Shown: positions 1 through 8,311 of the stretch, in pieces
Layout: the number at the start of each line of letters is the position of its first letter
How positions within the stretch are numbered: position 1 is the first letter of the stretch
Assembly (NCBI GenBank): GCA_963742585.1
Contig: CAVUMI010000009.1
Location: 1,860,001 to 1,924,000, forward strand
From: JACDEA01 sp963742585
Lineage (GTDB): Bacteria > Actinomycetota > Acidimicrobiia > Acidimicrobiales > JACDEA01
Length of the DNA: 64,000 nucleotides
Direction: 5' to 3'
Translations under genes and position numbers: made by a program
The notes under the pieces: generated by a model
What the model saw: only the letters and a program-made list of their open reading frames with translations
Databases searched by the model: none
Told to the model about the DNA's origin: nothing

Positions 1-965
1 TACGGATCGCCGAGCGGCGTGAGGCCCGCCGGGACATTCGCGAGCAGCTCTTCGAGACCGATCGAATCGGCGTCAAACCGGCGGACCATCGGGATACTCG
101 AGGCGGGCACGCGGGCGCTCGCCGAGCTGTAGGCGGCCCATACGGCCCCGACCGCCGTCACACCAACGACCATCACGGCGATGGCCAGCACAGAGCGCCG
201 GACGGCCACACGGTCGCGCAGTCCCCACGCTTCGATGCGTCCCTTCTGCAGGTGACGCACGAGGAGATACAGCACGCCAAGCCCGACAGCGATGAGGTTG
301 GTCGACTTGAGGGCGACAGCGGCCGCGGCGACCAGGCCGGCCGGCCACCACCGTGAACCGCCCTCGACCCGCAACACGGTGTACAGCACCGCCGCACCCG
401 CGAGCAGCGCGGTCGCGTCGGGGTTGATCGTGGAAGTGGCCTCCATGACCAATGGTGCGGTGACGACGAGCGAGAGCACGACGGTGCGCACCGGCCACCC
501 GATGCCGAGCTCGGCCATGCACAGCCAAATGAGGACGAGCGCGGCGCCAAGCCAGAGAACCCCCGTCAGCCGACCGGTGGTGAACAGGCTGTCGGAGCCG
601 ACTGCTGCGCTGAGGCCTGCGGCGAGCGTGCCACTGACCGCGTAGTAAGCCGGTCCGTGGATGTACGCAGTGTTGAACCCGCCCTCTTGGAAGGTGGTCG
701 GGTCGTAGCGGCCAGGACGACAGGGTGGTGGGGTGAACTCGGCATCGAGGCGCTGGCACGCTTCGGCGCGCAGAGCCTCCTGGGTGAAGCGGTCGCCGCG
801 ATGCACGACCTCTTGGTCGCGCACCACGCGCACCATGTAGTCGTAATGCTGCAACTCGTCTGATGGAGATACGCGCGTGTAGTCCGCGACATGGAGAATC
901 ACGATCAGGGCGCCGAACAGCACGACGGCTGCCCCGGCAACGACACCACGCCTGCCCGCGTTCAC
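1..965 (-). CDS. polytopic membrane protein, DUF2142/glycosyltransferase-39-like (C-terminus outside the window)
   Basis: The minus-strand frame opens at GTG 963-965 and stays open to the window edge (about 321 residues). It gives an N-terminal hydrophobic anchor, then an extracytoplasmic stretch with an SDELQHYDY motif near residue 37, then several hydrophobic segments separated by short charged loops. An early acidic/aromatic motif after TM1 is typical of polyprenyl-phosphate-dependent glycosyltransferases and DUF2142 proteins, so a role in moving sugars at the membrane fits the nearby polysaccharide locus. That function is inference. The start is supported by a -10-like TATGCT six bases upstream. 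It is divergent from cofD by only 39 bp. Confidence 0.6.
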   Translation of the reverse strand, partial: MNAGRRGVVAGAAVVLFGALIVILHVADYTRVSPSDELQHYDYMVRVVRDQEVVHRGDRFTQEALRAEACQRLDAEFTPPPCRPGRYDPTTFQEGGFNTAYIHGPAYYAVSGTLAAGLSAAVGSDSLFTTGRLTGVLWLGAALVLIWLCMAELGIGWPVRTVVLSLVVTAPLVMEATSTINPDATALLAGAAVLYTVLRVEGGSRWWPAGLVAAAAVALKSTNLIAVGLGVLYLLVRHLQKGRIEAWGLRDRVAVRRSVLAIAVMVVGVTAVGAVWAAYSSASARVPASSIPMVRRFDADSIGLEELLANVPAGLTPLGDP

Positions 966-977
966 CCGGCGAGCATA
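966..977 (-). promoter_or_regulatory. leaderless promoter -10 (TATGCT) for the membrane protein
   Basis: TATGCT (972-977, read on the minus strand) is followed by exactly six bases and then the GTG at 965. This fits the actinobacterial TANNNT -10 with transcription starting at or next to the start codon. There is no Shine-Dalgarno sequence. Confidence 0.45.
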
Positions 978-992
978 GGAGTCCGGTCCTCG

Positions 993-1004
993 TAGGATCG
1001 GGAC
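993..1004 (+). promoter_or_regulatory. leaderless promoter -10 (TAGGAT) for cofD
   Basis: TAGGAT at 993-998 is followed by six bases and the GTG start of cofD at 1005. No Shine-Dalgarno sequence is present, and the gap to the divergent gene is only 39 bp, so a leaderless transcript is the simplest reading. Confidence 0.45.
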
Positions 1005-1925
1005 GTGCTCGTAGCCCTGGCCGGTGGTGTTGGCGCGGCGCGTATGTTACGAGGCATCCTCGAGGTCGCGCCCGCCGGCGACGTCACCGCAATCGTCAAC
1101 ACCGCCGATGACGTCGTGCTGCATGGGCTTCATGTGAGCCCCGACCTGGACACCGTCACGTACACGCTGGCCGGTGCCATCGATCCCGAGCGCGGGTGGG
1201 GCCTCGCCGGCGAGACCTGGGCGGCCATGGAGGCGCTCGACCGCTACGGGGGCAACACCTGGTTCCGCCTCGGCGACCGCGATCTGGCGACGCACCTCTA
1301 CCGCACCCAACGCCTCCGCGACGGCGTTGCCCTGTCAGCGATTACCGCTCAGATCGCGGCCGCGTGGGGGCTCGGGCTCGCCGTGATCCCAATGACCGAC
1401 GACGCGGTGGAGACGCGAGTGACCGTGGCCGGCGAGGGTGAGGTCGGCTTCCAGGAGTATTTCGTCGCCCGCCAGCACGCTGTACCGATCACGGCGGTGC
1501 GCTTCGCGGGTATCGATGCCGCGACACCGGCGCCCGGCGTGGTCGACGCGATCGCTAACGCCGAGCGGGTCGTGATCTGCCCGTCGAACCCGATCGTCTC
1601 GATCGGGCCGGTGCTGGCCGTGCCCGGCGTGCAGGCCGCCGTGGAGGCTCGCCGGGAGGCCACGGTGGCCGTCTCGCCGATCGTCGGCGGTGTCGCGCTC
1701 AAAGGGCCTGCCGATCGGATGCTCGTCGAACTGGGCCACGAGGCCTCGGTGGTCGGCGTCGCGCGCCTCTACGCCAAGGTGGCCGCCGTACTCGTCATCG
1801 ACGAAGCCGACGCCGACCTGGCCGGCGCGGTCGAGGACACCGGGATGCGCTGCGTGGTAACCCCAACCGTCATGCACACGCTCGCCGACGCCGCCGCCCT
1901 CGCCCGGGTCGTCGCGACGGTATGA
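1005..1925 (+). CDS. cofD: 2-phospho-L-lactate/phosphoenolpyruvate transferase (F420 biosynthesis)
   Basis: This 306-residue protein matches CofD/FbiA, which joins the LPPG or EPPG precursor to the deazaflavin Fo. In actinobacteria the family uses the phosphoenolpyruvate-derived precursor and yields dehydro-F420-0. The N-terminus LVALAGGVGAARML is the family's GGxGxA nucleotide/substrate loop. The NTADD motif (around residue 31), the RLGDRDLATH segment (around 92) and the CPSNPIVSIGP segment (around 192) are all in place, and the length is normal. The start is GTG behind a -10-like hexamer. Its stop overlaps the cofE start (ATGA), so the two are co-transcribed and translationally coupled. Confidence 0.93.
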   Translation: MLVALAGGVGAARMLRGILEVAPAGDVTAIVNTADDVVLHGLHVSPDLDTVTYTLAGAIDPERGWGLAGETWAAMEALDRYGGNTWFRLGDRDLATHLYRTQRLRDGVALSAITAQIAAAWGLGLAVIPMTDDAVETRVTVAGEGEVGFQEYFVARQHAVPITAVRFAGIDAATPAPGVVDAIANAERVVICPSNPIVSIGPVLAVPGVQAAVEARREATVAVSPIVGGVALKGPADRMLVELGHEASVVGVARLYAKVAAVLVIDEADADLAGAVEDTGMRCVVTPTVMHTLADAAALARVVATV

Positions 1926-2617
1926 CGCTCACGATTGCGCCGGTACCGGGGTTCCCCGAGGTCAAGCCGGGCGACTCGCTGGCCGATCTCATCATCGAGC
2001 ACGCCGACCTGGCCGACGGCGACGTCATCGTGGTTACGCAAAAGGTCGTGTCCAAGGCCGAGGGTCGTCTTGTGGAGATCGACGCGGACGACCCGGTGGC
2101 GCACAAGGCACTCGTCGAGCGCGAGTCAGTACGCATCGTGCGCCGGCGCGGTGACCTGATCATCAGCGAAACCGCCCATGGTTTCGTATGCGCCAACGCG
2201 GGCATCGACCTCTCCAATGTCGAGCGTGGCTGGGCGGCGCTACTGCCGGTCGATGCCGACCGGTCGGCCCGGCGGATCCGCGACGGCGTCAAAGCGCGAG
2301 CCGGGCTCACCGTGGGTGTGATCGTCAGCGACACGTTCGGGCGCCCGTGGCGACAGGGTCTGACCGACGTCGCCATCGGGTGCGCCGGGGTCGCCGCGGT
2401 GACGGACCTGCGAGGGACGACCGACACGCATGGTCGCGAGCTTCAGGTGACCGAAGTGGCAGTGGCCGACGAGATCGCCTCGGCGGCCGAGTTGGTGATG
2501 GGCAAGTCGCGAGGGATTCCGGTTGCCGTCGTGCGCGGCATAGACCCGGCGTGGCTGAGGGAAGGGTCGGTCAGGGCTGAGGTTGTGCGTCCGCCGAACG
2601 AGGACTTGTTTCGTTGA
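1922..2617 (+). CDS. cofE: coenzyme F420-0:L-glutamate ligase, single-domain
   Basis: This 231-residue protein is the CofE ligase, which adds L-glutamate residues to F420-0 using GTP. Family segments seen include VKPGDSLADLI near the N-terminus, VVTQKVVSKAEGR (around 39), SDTFGRPWRQG (around 137) and the DxRGTTDTHGRELQ region (around 160). Mycobacterial FbiB is about 450 residues because it also carries a C-terminal FMN nitroreductase-like domain that reduces dehydro-F420-0. This copy ends after the ligase domain, so the reductase must come from elsewhere. The 3' end overlaps the convergent epimerase by 47 bp. Confidence 0.93.
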   Translation: MTLTIAPVPGFPEVKPGDSLADLIIEHADLADGDVIVVTQKVVSKAEGRLVEIDADDPVAHKALVERESVRIVRRRGDLIISETAHGFVCANAGIDLSNVERGWAALLPVDADRSARRIRDGVKARAGLTVGVIVSDTFGRPWRQGLTDVAIGCAGVAAVTDLRGTTDTHGRELQVTEVAVADEIASAAELVMGKSRGIPVAVVRGIDPAWLREGSVRAEVVRPPNEDLFR

Positions 2618-3542
2618 CCGAACGGAGAACGGCGGCAACGCCGTCGGCCAGCGACGTCCAGGGCTTCCACCCGAGATGGATCTCTGCCCGGCTCGGATCG
2701 ATCGCCGACCGCAGCACGTCACCGGCCCGGGGCGGCCCGAACACCGGCTCCGCGTCGACGCCGGCGGCGGCCGCCATGGTCCGATAGACGTCGAGGTTGG
2801 ATGTCTCGGTGCCGGTGCCGACGTTGATGAGCAGCCCGCTCCCGCGGTCGGCGGCGCGCGCGAACGCGTCGACGACATCGTCTACATAGATGTAGTCGCG
2901 TGTATGGCGACCGTCGCCATTGATCACGCAGGGTTCACCGTTGACCAGCCGGTTGGCGAAGATGGCGATCACGCCCGCTTCACCGTGCGGCGATTGGCGA
3001 GGCCCGTACACGTTGGCCAGCGCCAGCGCGGTGAACTCGAGCTCGTACAGCTCGCGGTAGACCACCAGATAATCGGCCACGACCATCTTCGAAACGCCGT
3101 AGGGCGACAGCGGTCGCTGCTGCGCTGACTCCTTCACCGGGAGCTCGTCGGGCTCGCCGTAAAGGGTGCCGCCGCTCGCCGCGTAGACGATCTTGCGGCT
3201 GCCGGCCTTCCACGCGCCTTCCAAAACGTTCAAGCTGCCGATGATGTTGACCTCGGCGTCGAACACCGGCTGCTGCACGGACAACGGGACGGTCGCCTGC
3301 GCGGCAATGTGAAAGACGACCTCGGGCTGGCGCCGCGCCATCAAATCGACCAGGCCCGGGTTACGGATGTCGAGGTTGTGGAACGTGAGTTTGTGGTCCG
3401 GGTTGCTCCGGGCGTCAGCAAGGTTCTGCAGCGCACCGGAAGAGAGGTCGTCGACGACGTCGACTTCGTGCTCCGCGGCGAGCAGCCGATCGACGAGTGT
3501 CGAGCCCACGAAGCCGGCCCCACCGGTAACGAGTGCGCGCAC
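2571..3542 (-). CDS. NAD-dependent nucleotide-sugar epimerase/dehydratase (GalE-like)
   Basis: An extended short-chain dehydrogenase of 323 residues. It has the N-terminal NAD loop TGGAGFVGS (residues 6-14), an NAD-specifying acidic pair (VVDDLSSG), a catalytic serine region AASGGTLYG and the Tyr-xxx-Lys pair in SPYGVSKMV. It most resembles UDP-glucose 4-epimerases. The context points to making a nucleotide sugar for the surface polymer. The GTG start overlaps the stop of the nucleotidyltransferase upstream (TAGTG), so the two are coupled. The last roughly 16 residues are antisense to cofE. The exact substrate cannot be read from sequence. Confidence 0.85.
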   Translation of the reverse strand: MRALVTGGAGFVGSTLVDRLLAAEHEVDVVDDLSSGALQNLADARSNPDHKLTFHNLDIRNPGLVDLMARRQPEVVFHIAAQATVPLSVQQPVFDAEVNIIGSLNVLEGAWKAGSRKIVYAASGGTLYGEPDELPVKESAQQRPLSPYGVSKMVVADYLVVYRELYELEFTALALANVYGPRQSPHGEAGVIAIFANRLVNGEPCVINGDGRHTRDYIYVDDVVDAFARAADRGSGLLINVGTGTETSNLDVYRTMAAAAGVDAEPVFGPPRAGDVLRSAIDPSRAEIHLGWKPWTSLADGVAAVLRSVNETSPRSADAQPQP

Positions 3543-4487
3543 TACGGGTCCTCGGGGAGCCGCGCGCCGACGAGCCGCGCGCCTGGGGCCACCACGGCGC
3601 CATCACCGATCACGGACAGGTCGTCCACGACTGCGCCCTCACCGATGACCGCGCGCCGGCCCACGATCGATCGGCGCACAACCGCGTCGCGGGCGACAAC
3701 CGCGCCGTCGAGGAGCACGGCTTCGGACACACACGCCCGGGCGTCGATGCGGACGCCCTCGCCCATGACGGCGTCGCGCTGGCCGCCACCGGATAGCTCG
3801 AAGTTGGCGTCGATGTAGGAGGCCGGCGTCCCGATGTCGATCCAGGCGGTGGCGGAGGCCATGCCGTAGAGCTGGCCCGCCTCGGCGATGGCCGGAAACG
3901 TTTCTCGCTCGATCGACACCCGTCGCCCCTCCGGGATGCAGTCGAGCACCGAGGGGTCGAGAACGTAGATGCCGGCATTGATCAGGTTCGTCGGCGCCTG
4001 GCCGATGGGCGGCTTCTCGATGAAGGCGGTGACCCGTCCACTCTCATCGGTAGGTACCACGCCGAAGCGCGACGGATCGGCGACCGGCGTGAGAGCAATC
4101 GTGGCTCGCGCCCCGCTCGCGGTGGAACGCAATGAGCGCACCGACGTCGATCGAGGTGATGACGTCACCGTTGACGACGATGAACACGTCGTCAAACCCC
4201 GCGTACCGGGCGGCGAAGCCGATCGCTCCCGCGGTGTCGAGGGGTTCGGGCTCAACCGCGTAGTCGATGGCCACGCCGGCGCAATGGCCGTCCGGATAGG
4301 CGTCCTTGAACGCGTCGGGGCGGTAGCCCATCGACAACACCACGTCGGTCACGCCGTGTTGCGGTAGATGGCCGAGCACGCGCTCGATCATCGGCACGCC
4401 CGCCACCGGCAACATCTGTTTGGGTGTCGTCAGCGTGAGGGGTCGGAGGCGCGTGCCCTCGCCACCGACGAGGACCAGCGCCCTCAC
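3542..4487 (-). CDS. sugar-1-phosphate nucleotidyltransferase with left-handed beta-helix tail; split by an indel near 4110
   Basis: The N-terminal half (from GTG 4487) has the pyrophosphorylase signature VGGEGTRLRPLT and FIVVNGDVI. The C-terminal half continues in another frame with TIALTPVADPSRFGVV, FIEKPP, INAGIYVLDP and hexapeptide-repeat coils (VVARDAVVRRSIVGRRAV). The frames meet at about 4105-4112, in a GCGCG tract. Restoring one CG dinucleotide gives the usual RGARATIALTPV and a normal 315-residue protein. Related enzymes make GDP-mannose or NDP-glucose. The start overlaps the preceding stop (GTGA). I favour a consensus error over true inactivation because both halves are well conserved. 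Confidence 0.82.
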
Positions 4488-5242
4488 GGTGCGGCGGTGG
4501 GTGGCGGCGCCGCCGGCGCTGAGGTCTCGGTGGGCGGCGCCGGGGTTGCAGTTCCCTCCGGCGTGGGCGTGCCCTCCGCCGCGGGCGGTCCCTCCGGCGT
4601 GGGGGAACCGCTCTCGTTGGCATTCGGGTTGGCCAGGTTGGCGGCCGACGGCGGCTTCGGAATCGTCGTGCCCTCCGGCACGAACGCGAAGGTCACCAAC
4701 TGTTGGTCGCGCAACCTGATCTTCTTCGGGTCGCCCTCGACCTTCTCGCCTTCGTTGTCCGACTGGCTACCCCAGAGTCGGGTCTCCATGCGGGCGGCCT
4801 TGTCGCCGCACTTGTCGCCGTTCTTGTACGTCTTGTCGCCCGGATACTCGATCGAGGTGGCGGAAACCTTGAAGCCCGGCTGGCCGGACGCATAGCGGCC
4901 GACGGTGGCGTTCTCCGCGGTGTCATTCACGCTGGTCGGCTCGACGTGCATCAGGCCGTCGGTGTGGGTGTGGATACCGATCAGGTTCGGCGGCTGTGCC
5001 ATCGGCGGCTTGAACTCACCGCAGATGAAGATTCCGTACGCGGTGTGCCAATGATCCCTGAAGTTGGGGTGGCCGATCTCGGGGTTCAGGCCGCTGCGGC
5101 TCGTGCCGACGAGCAGCACACCGAGCACCACGACGACTGACAACCCGCCGTACCAAAGCCACGGCGTCCGGCCACGCGCGGTCCGGCCACCGCCCGTACC
5201 GGCGATGCGGGCCACTTTCTTGCTGCTGGATGCCTTACCCAT
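4484..5242 (-). CDS. membrane-anchored protein with DHWH and HTHxDG motifs, function unknown
   Basis: 252 residues with a basic N-terminus, one transmembrane segment (about 31-46) and an extracytoplasmic domain carrying FRDHWHTAYGIF, a cysteine (ICGEF), GIHTHTDGLMHVEP and a second cysteine (DKCGDK). The clustered His and Asp residues look like a metal site, and the two cysteines could form a disulfide. The last 50 residues are a Pro/Thr/Ala/Glu-rich tail with PTPEG repeats, as in wall-spanning linkers. I do not recognise an assigned function. It sits between a glycosyltransferase and a nucleotidyltransferase with overlapping ends, so a role at the cell surface is inferred. Confidence 0.7.
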   Translation of the reverse strand: MGKASSSKKVARIAGTGGGRTARGRTPWLWYGGLSVVVVLGVLLVGTSRSGLNPEIGHPNFRDHWHTAYGIFICGEFKPPMAQPPNLIGIHTHTDGLMHVEPTSVNDTAENATVGRYASGQPGFKVSATSIEYPGDKTYKNGDKCGDKAARMETRLWGSQSDNEGEKVEGDPKKIRLRDQQLVTFAFVPEGTTIPKPPSAANLANPNANESGSPTPEGPPAAEGTPTPEGTATPAPPTETSAPAAPPPTAAP

Positions 5243-5254
5243 GGGCGTTCGACA

Positions 5255-6115
5255 TTAGTTGCCCCTGCGGCCTGAGAGGGCCCGCCTCGTCACCATCACT
5301 GCCAGTCGGAGACCAAGCCCAGCGACCACTGCGGGCGCGAGGAGCCGGCCCAGCCAGGGTGTGGTGCGCCACCAGAAACGCAGGAGCGAGCTGTGATGGG
5401 CGGCCAGCATCCGGTAGGGCGTCTGGGCGGTCGAGACCCCCTGAACGTGGGTTACGTGGGCTACCGGCTCGTAGCGAATTCGCCAGCCGGCGCGGCTGGC
5501 ACGCCAGCAGAGGTCGACGTCCTCGAGGTACATGAAGTACGCCTCGTCGAAGCCACCGATCTCATCGAGCGTCTGGCGCCGAGCGAGGAAACAGGCGCCC
5601 GATACCCAATCGACGTCGCGGGCGACCGTCGCGTCGACGTCGGTCATGAGGTAACGACGGCTGAACCGGTTGTTGGTGTTGAGCAGTCCGAGAAACGCGT
5701 GACCAATCGCATCGCGCAACCGCGGGAAGCGGCGGGCCGACGGATAGAAGCGGCCGTCAACTTGGTTGAGCCGTGGACCGACGATGCCGACACCGGGATC
5801 GGCCTCGAGCGCGTCGACCAGCGTCTTGACTGCGCCGGGACTGACGACGACGTCGGCGTTCAGGATCAGCACACGTTCGTCGCGGGCTGCGGCCAGGCCG
5901 CGGTTGACGCCGCCGCCGTAACCGAGGTTGGCGCCGGTGGACAGCACCTGCGTGGTCGGGTCGTCCACTGAAAGGCGCGCCGCCGAGTCATCGGATGACC
6001 CGTTGTCCACCACGACGACGCGCTCGATGCCCGCCTCGCGCAGGCTGCGCACGCAATCGAGAAGGTGATCGCCGGCGTTGTAGTTGACGACGACGGCGCC
6101 TATGGCGCCAGACAC
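5255..6115 (-). CDS. GT2-family glycosyltransferase (rhamnosyltransferase-like)
   Basis: GT-A fold transferase of about 286 residues. It begins with the beta-strand AVVVNYNAG, then VVVDNGSSDDS, NLGYGGGVNRGL, a DxD-equivalent ILNADV, and the acceptor-site region GGFDEAYFMYLEDVDLCWR typical of dTDP-rhamnosyl/N-acetylglucosaminyl transferases. I chose GTG 6115 because it lies just before the core strand and overlaps the upstream gene by only 16 bp. An in-frame start at 6175 would place 20 extra Arg-rich residues inside the neighbour. It probably uses sugars made by the adjacent genes. Confidence 0.85.
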   Translation of the reverse strand: MSGAIGAVVVNYNAGDHLLDCVRSLREAGIERVVVVDNGSSDDSAARLSVDDPTTQVLSTGANLGYGGGVNRGLAAARDERVLILNADVVVSPGAVKTLVDALEADPGVGIVGPRLNQVDGRFYPSARRFPRLRDAIGHAFLGLLNTNNRFSRRYLMTDVDATVARDVDWVSGACFLARRQTLDEIGGFDEAYFMYLEDVDLCWRASRAGWRIRYEPVAHVTHVQGVSTAQTPYRMLAAHHSSLLRFWWRTTPWLGRLLAPAVVAGLGLRLAVMVTRRALSGRRGN

Positions 6116-7037
6116 TGCCGGAACCACGCTGCGGTGTGCTCGAGACCCTCGGCTAGTTCGACGGTGGGCTCCCAACCGAGCACCTGCTTGGCCAACGAGA
6201 TATCGGGCTTGCGCTGCGTGGGGTCGTCGACGGGCAGGGGATGGAACTCGAGCTCTGACGATGAGCCCGTCAGCTCCAGGACTCGGGTGGCCAATTCGCG
6301 GATCGTGAACTCGTTGGGGTTCCCGATGTTCACCGGACCGACATAGTCCGAGTCGAGGAGGGCGACGATTCCCCGCACTTCGTCGCTCACGTAGCAGAAG
6401 CTGCGCGTCTGGCTTCCGTCGCCGTAGACGGTCAGCGGCTCCCCCCGGATGGCTTGCACGAGAAAGTTCGATACGGCGCGGCCGTCATCGGGCCGCATCT
6501 GCGGACCGTACGTGTTGAAGATACGAAGCAGCCTCACGTCGACGCCGTGATGGCGGTGGTACGCCATGGTCATGGCCTCCGCGAAGCGCTTGGCCTCGTC
6601 GTAGACGCTCCGCGGCCCGATGCTGTTCACGTTGCCCCAGTAGGTCTCAGGCTGCGGATGCACGAGCGGGTCGCCGTAGACCTCGCTGGTCGACGCCAGC
6701 ATGAATCTCGCCCCGTGCTTGAGAGCCAGGTCGAGCAGGTTCCGGGTGCCACTGCTGCCCACCTCGAGGATTTCCAGCGGTATGCGGGCGAAGTCAGCCG
6801 GTGATGCGGGACTGGCGAAATGCATCACGGCATCGACCGGCCCGACGACGTCGGCGGCGCGGTGACGTCGTGACGAACGAACTCGAAGCTGTCGTCGTCG
6901 TCGAGGGCGGCGATGTTCGCCGCGGTGCCCGTGACCAGGTTGTCGACACACACCACGCGGTCGCCCCGAGCCAGCAACGTGCGGCAGAGGTGCGAGCCGA
7001 TGAAGCCCGCGCCGCCGCTGACGACAATCCTCGCCAC
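6100..7037 (-). CDS. UDP-glucuronate decarboxylase-like NAD-dependent SDR; split by an indel near 6858
   Basis: The N-terminal piece (from GTG 7037) carries VSGGAGFIGSHLC. The rest continues in another frame with VMHFASPASP, ASTSEVYGDP, a Tyr-xxx-Lys pair (SVYDEAKRF), RIFNTYGP and YGDGSQTRSFCYVSDEV, which are hallmarks of UXS/ArnA-type decarboxylases. The join is at about 6854-6862, in a GC-rich run. Removing a GC dinucleotide gives DVTAADVVG and a normal 311-residue protein. It would turn UDP-glucuronate into UDP-xylose. The UDP-glucose dehydrogenase that makes UDP-glucuronate is immediately upstream, with overlapping stop and start (TAGTG). Confidence 0.83.
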
Positions 7038-8311
7038 TAGACCCGTCCGATGCCGTCGTAGCTGAAACCGCGGCGACGCAGCGCGGTGGGGTCGAGGAGG
7101 TTGCGGGCGTCGACCACGACTTTCTTGGCCACCGCCTCGCCGACCTTGTCGAAATCAAGCCACCGGAAGTCGTCCCACTCCGTCAGAACCGCGAGCACGC
7201 TGGCGTCGGCGCACGCGGCGTACGCGTCGCCGCAGACCTCGATGCCCTCGATCTTGTGTTGGACCATCGGGTCGAACGCCCGCACCATGGCGCCCCGCTC
7301 GAGCAGGTGGTCGATCACATGAATCGCAGGCGACTCACGGAGGTCGTCGGTGCGGGCTTTGAACGTGAGACCCCACACGCCAACGGTGAGGCCCTGGAGC
7401 GAACCGCCGGCCGCGTTCTCGATCTTGTCGGCCACCCACGCGAACTGCCGGTCATTCATGTCGACCACACCGCGTAGAACCTCGAAGTCGTAACCGACCT
7501 CATCGCCCATGCGGATCAACGCCCGTGAATCCTTCGGGAAGCAGCTCCCGCCGAATCCGGGCCCCGGGCGCAGGAACTCGAACCCGATCCGCTTGTCGTA
7601 GCCCATGCCCAGCGCCACGTCACGGACATCGGCGCCCAACAGTTCGCACAGGTGCGCGATCGCGTTGATGAAGCTGACCTTGGTGGCGAGAAAGGCGTTC
7701 GATGCGTACTTGATGGCTTCGGCCGAGGCTGGGTTGGTGACAATCAGCGGTGCCTCAAGGTGCTCGAAGAGTGACGCCACCCTCATGGCGGCCTCTTGGC
7801 TGTCGCTGCCGATGACGATGCGGTCCGGATGGAGGCAGTCGTGCAGCGCGCTGCCTTCGCGAAGGAACTCCGGGTTGGCCACGACGAAAACGTCGTCCCG
7901 CGCCAACAGACGGGCCACACGTGTGGTGGTACCGACCGGCACGGTCGACTTGGTGATGACGACGGATTCCGGCGTCAGGTGCGGGCCGATCTCGGCCGCA
8001 ACCGACTCGATGTACGACAGATCAGCCGATCCGTCCTCGGACTGAGGCGTGGGCAGGCACAGGAAAATGAATTCGGAAGATGGCACCGCCGCCGGCGCGC
8101 CGAGAACGAACTTGAGCCGCCCGCCGGCGATCCCCTCCGCGACCATTTCGTGGAGGCCGGCCTCGAAGAAAGGAACCTCGCCTTTCTCAAGGAGCGCCAG
8201 CTTGTCGGGCAGGACGTCGGCGCACACCACGTGATGGCCCAGGTGGGCGAGGTAGGCACCGGTCGTCAGACCGACGTAGCCGGTGCCGATGACAGCGACG
8301 TGGGCGGTCAT
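7037..8311 (-). CDS. ugd: UDP-glucose 6-dehydrogenase
   Basis: 424 residues from ATG 8311, oxidising UDP-glucose to UDP-glucuronate with two NAD+. The N-terminal Rossmann loop is GTGYVGLTTGAYLA. The middle has CLPTPQ, STVPVGTT and NPEFLREGSA. The catalytic cysteine lies in GPGFGGSCFPKDSRAL. The C-terminal domain has GLTFKARTDDLRESPA. Length and motif spacing are typical. The start overlaps the rfbD stop (ATGA). It feeds the decarboxylase downstream and so supports a glucuronate- or xylose-containing polymer. Confidence 0.94.
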   Translation of the reverse strand: MTAHVAVIGTGYVGLTTGAYLAHLGHHVVCADVLPDKLALLEKGEVPFFEAGLHEMVAEGIAGGRLKFVLGAPAAVPSSEFIFLCLPTPQSEDGSADLSYIESVAAEIGPHLTPESVVITKSTVPVGTTTRVARLLARDDVFVVANPEFLREGSALHDCLHPDRIVIGSDSQEAAMRVASLFEHLEAPLIVTNPASAEAIKYASNAFLATKVSFINAIAHLCELLGADVRDVALGMGYDKRIGFEFLRPGPGFGGSCFPKDSRALIRMGDEVGYDFEVLRGVVDMNDRQFAWVADKIENAAGGSLQGLTVGVWGLTFKARTDDLRESPAIHVIDHLLERGAMVRAFDPMVQHKIEGIEVCGDAYAACADASVLAVLTEWDDFRWLDFDKVGEAVAKKVVVDARNLLDPTALRRRGFSYDGIGRV

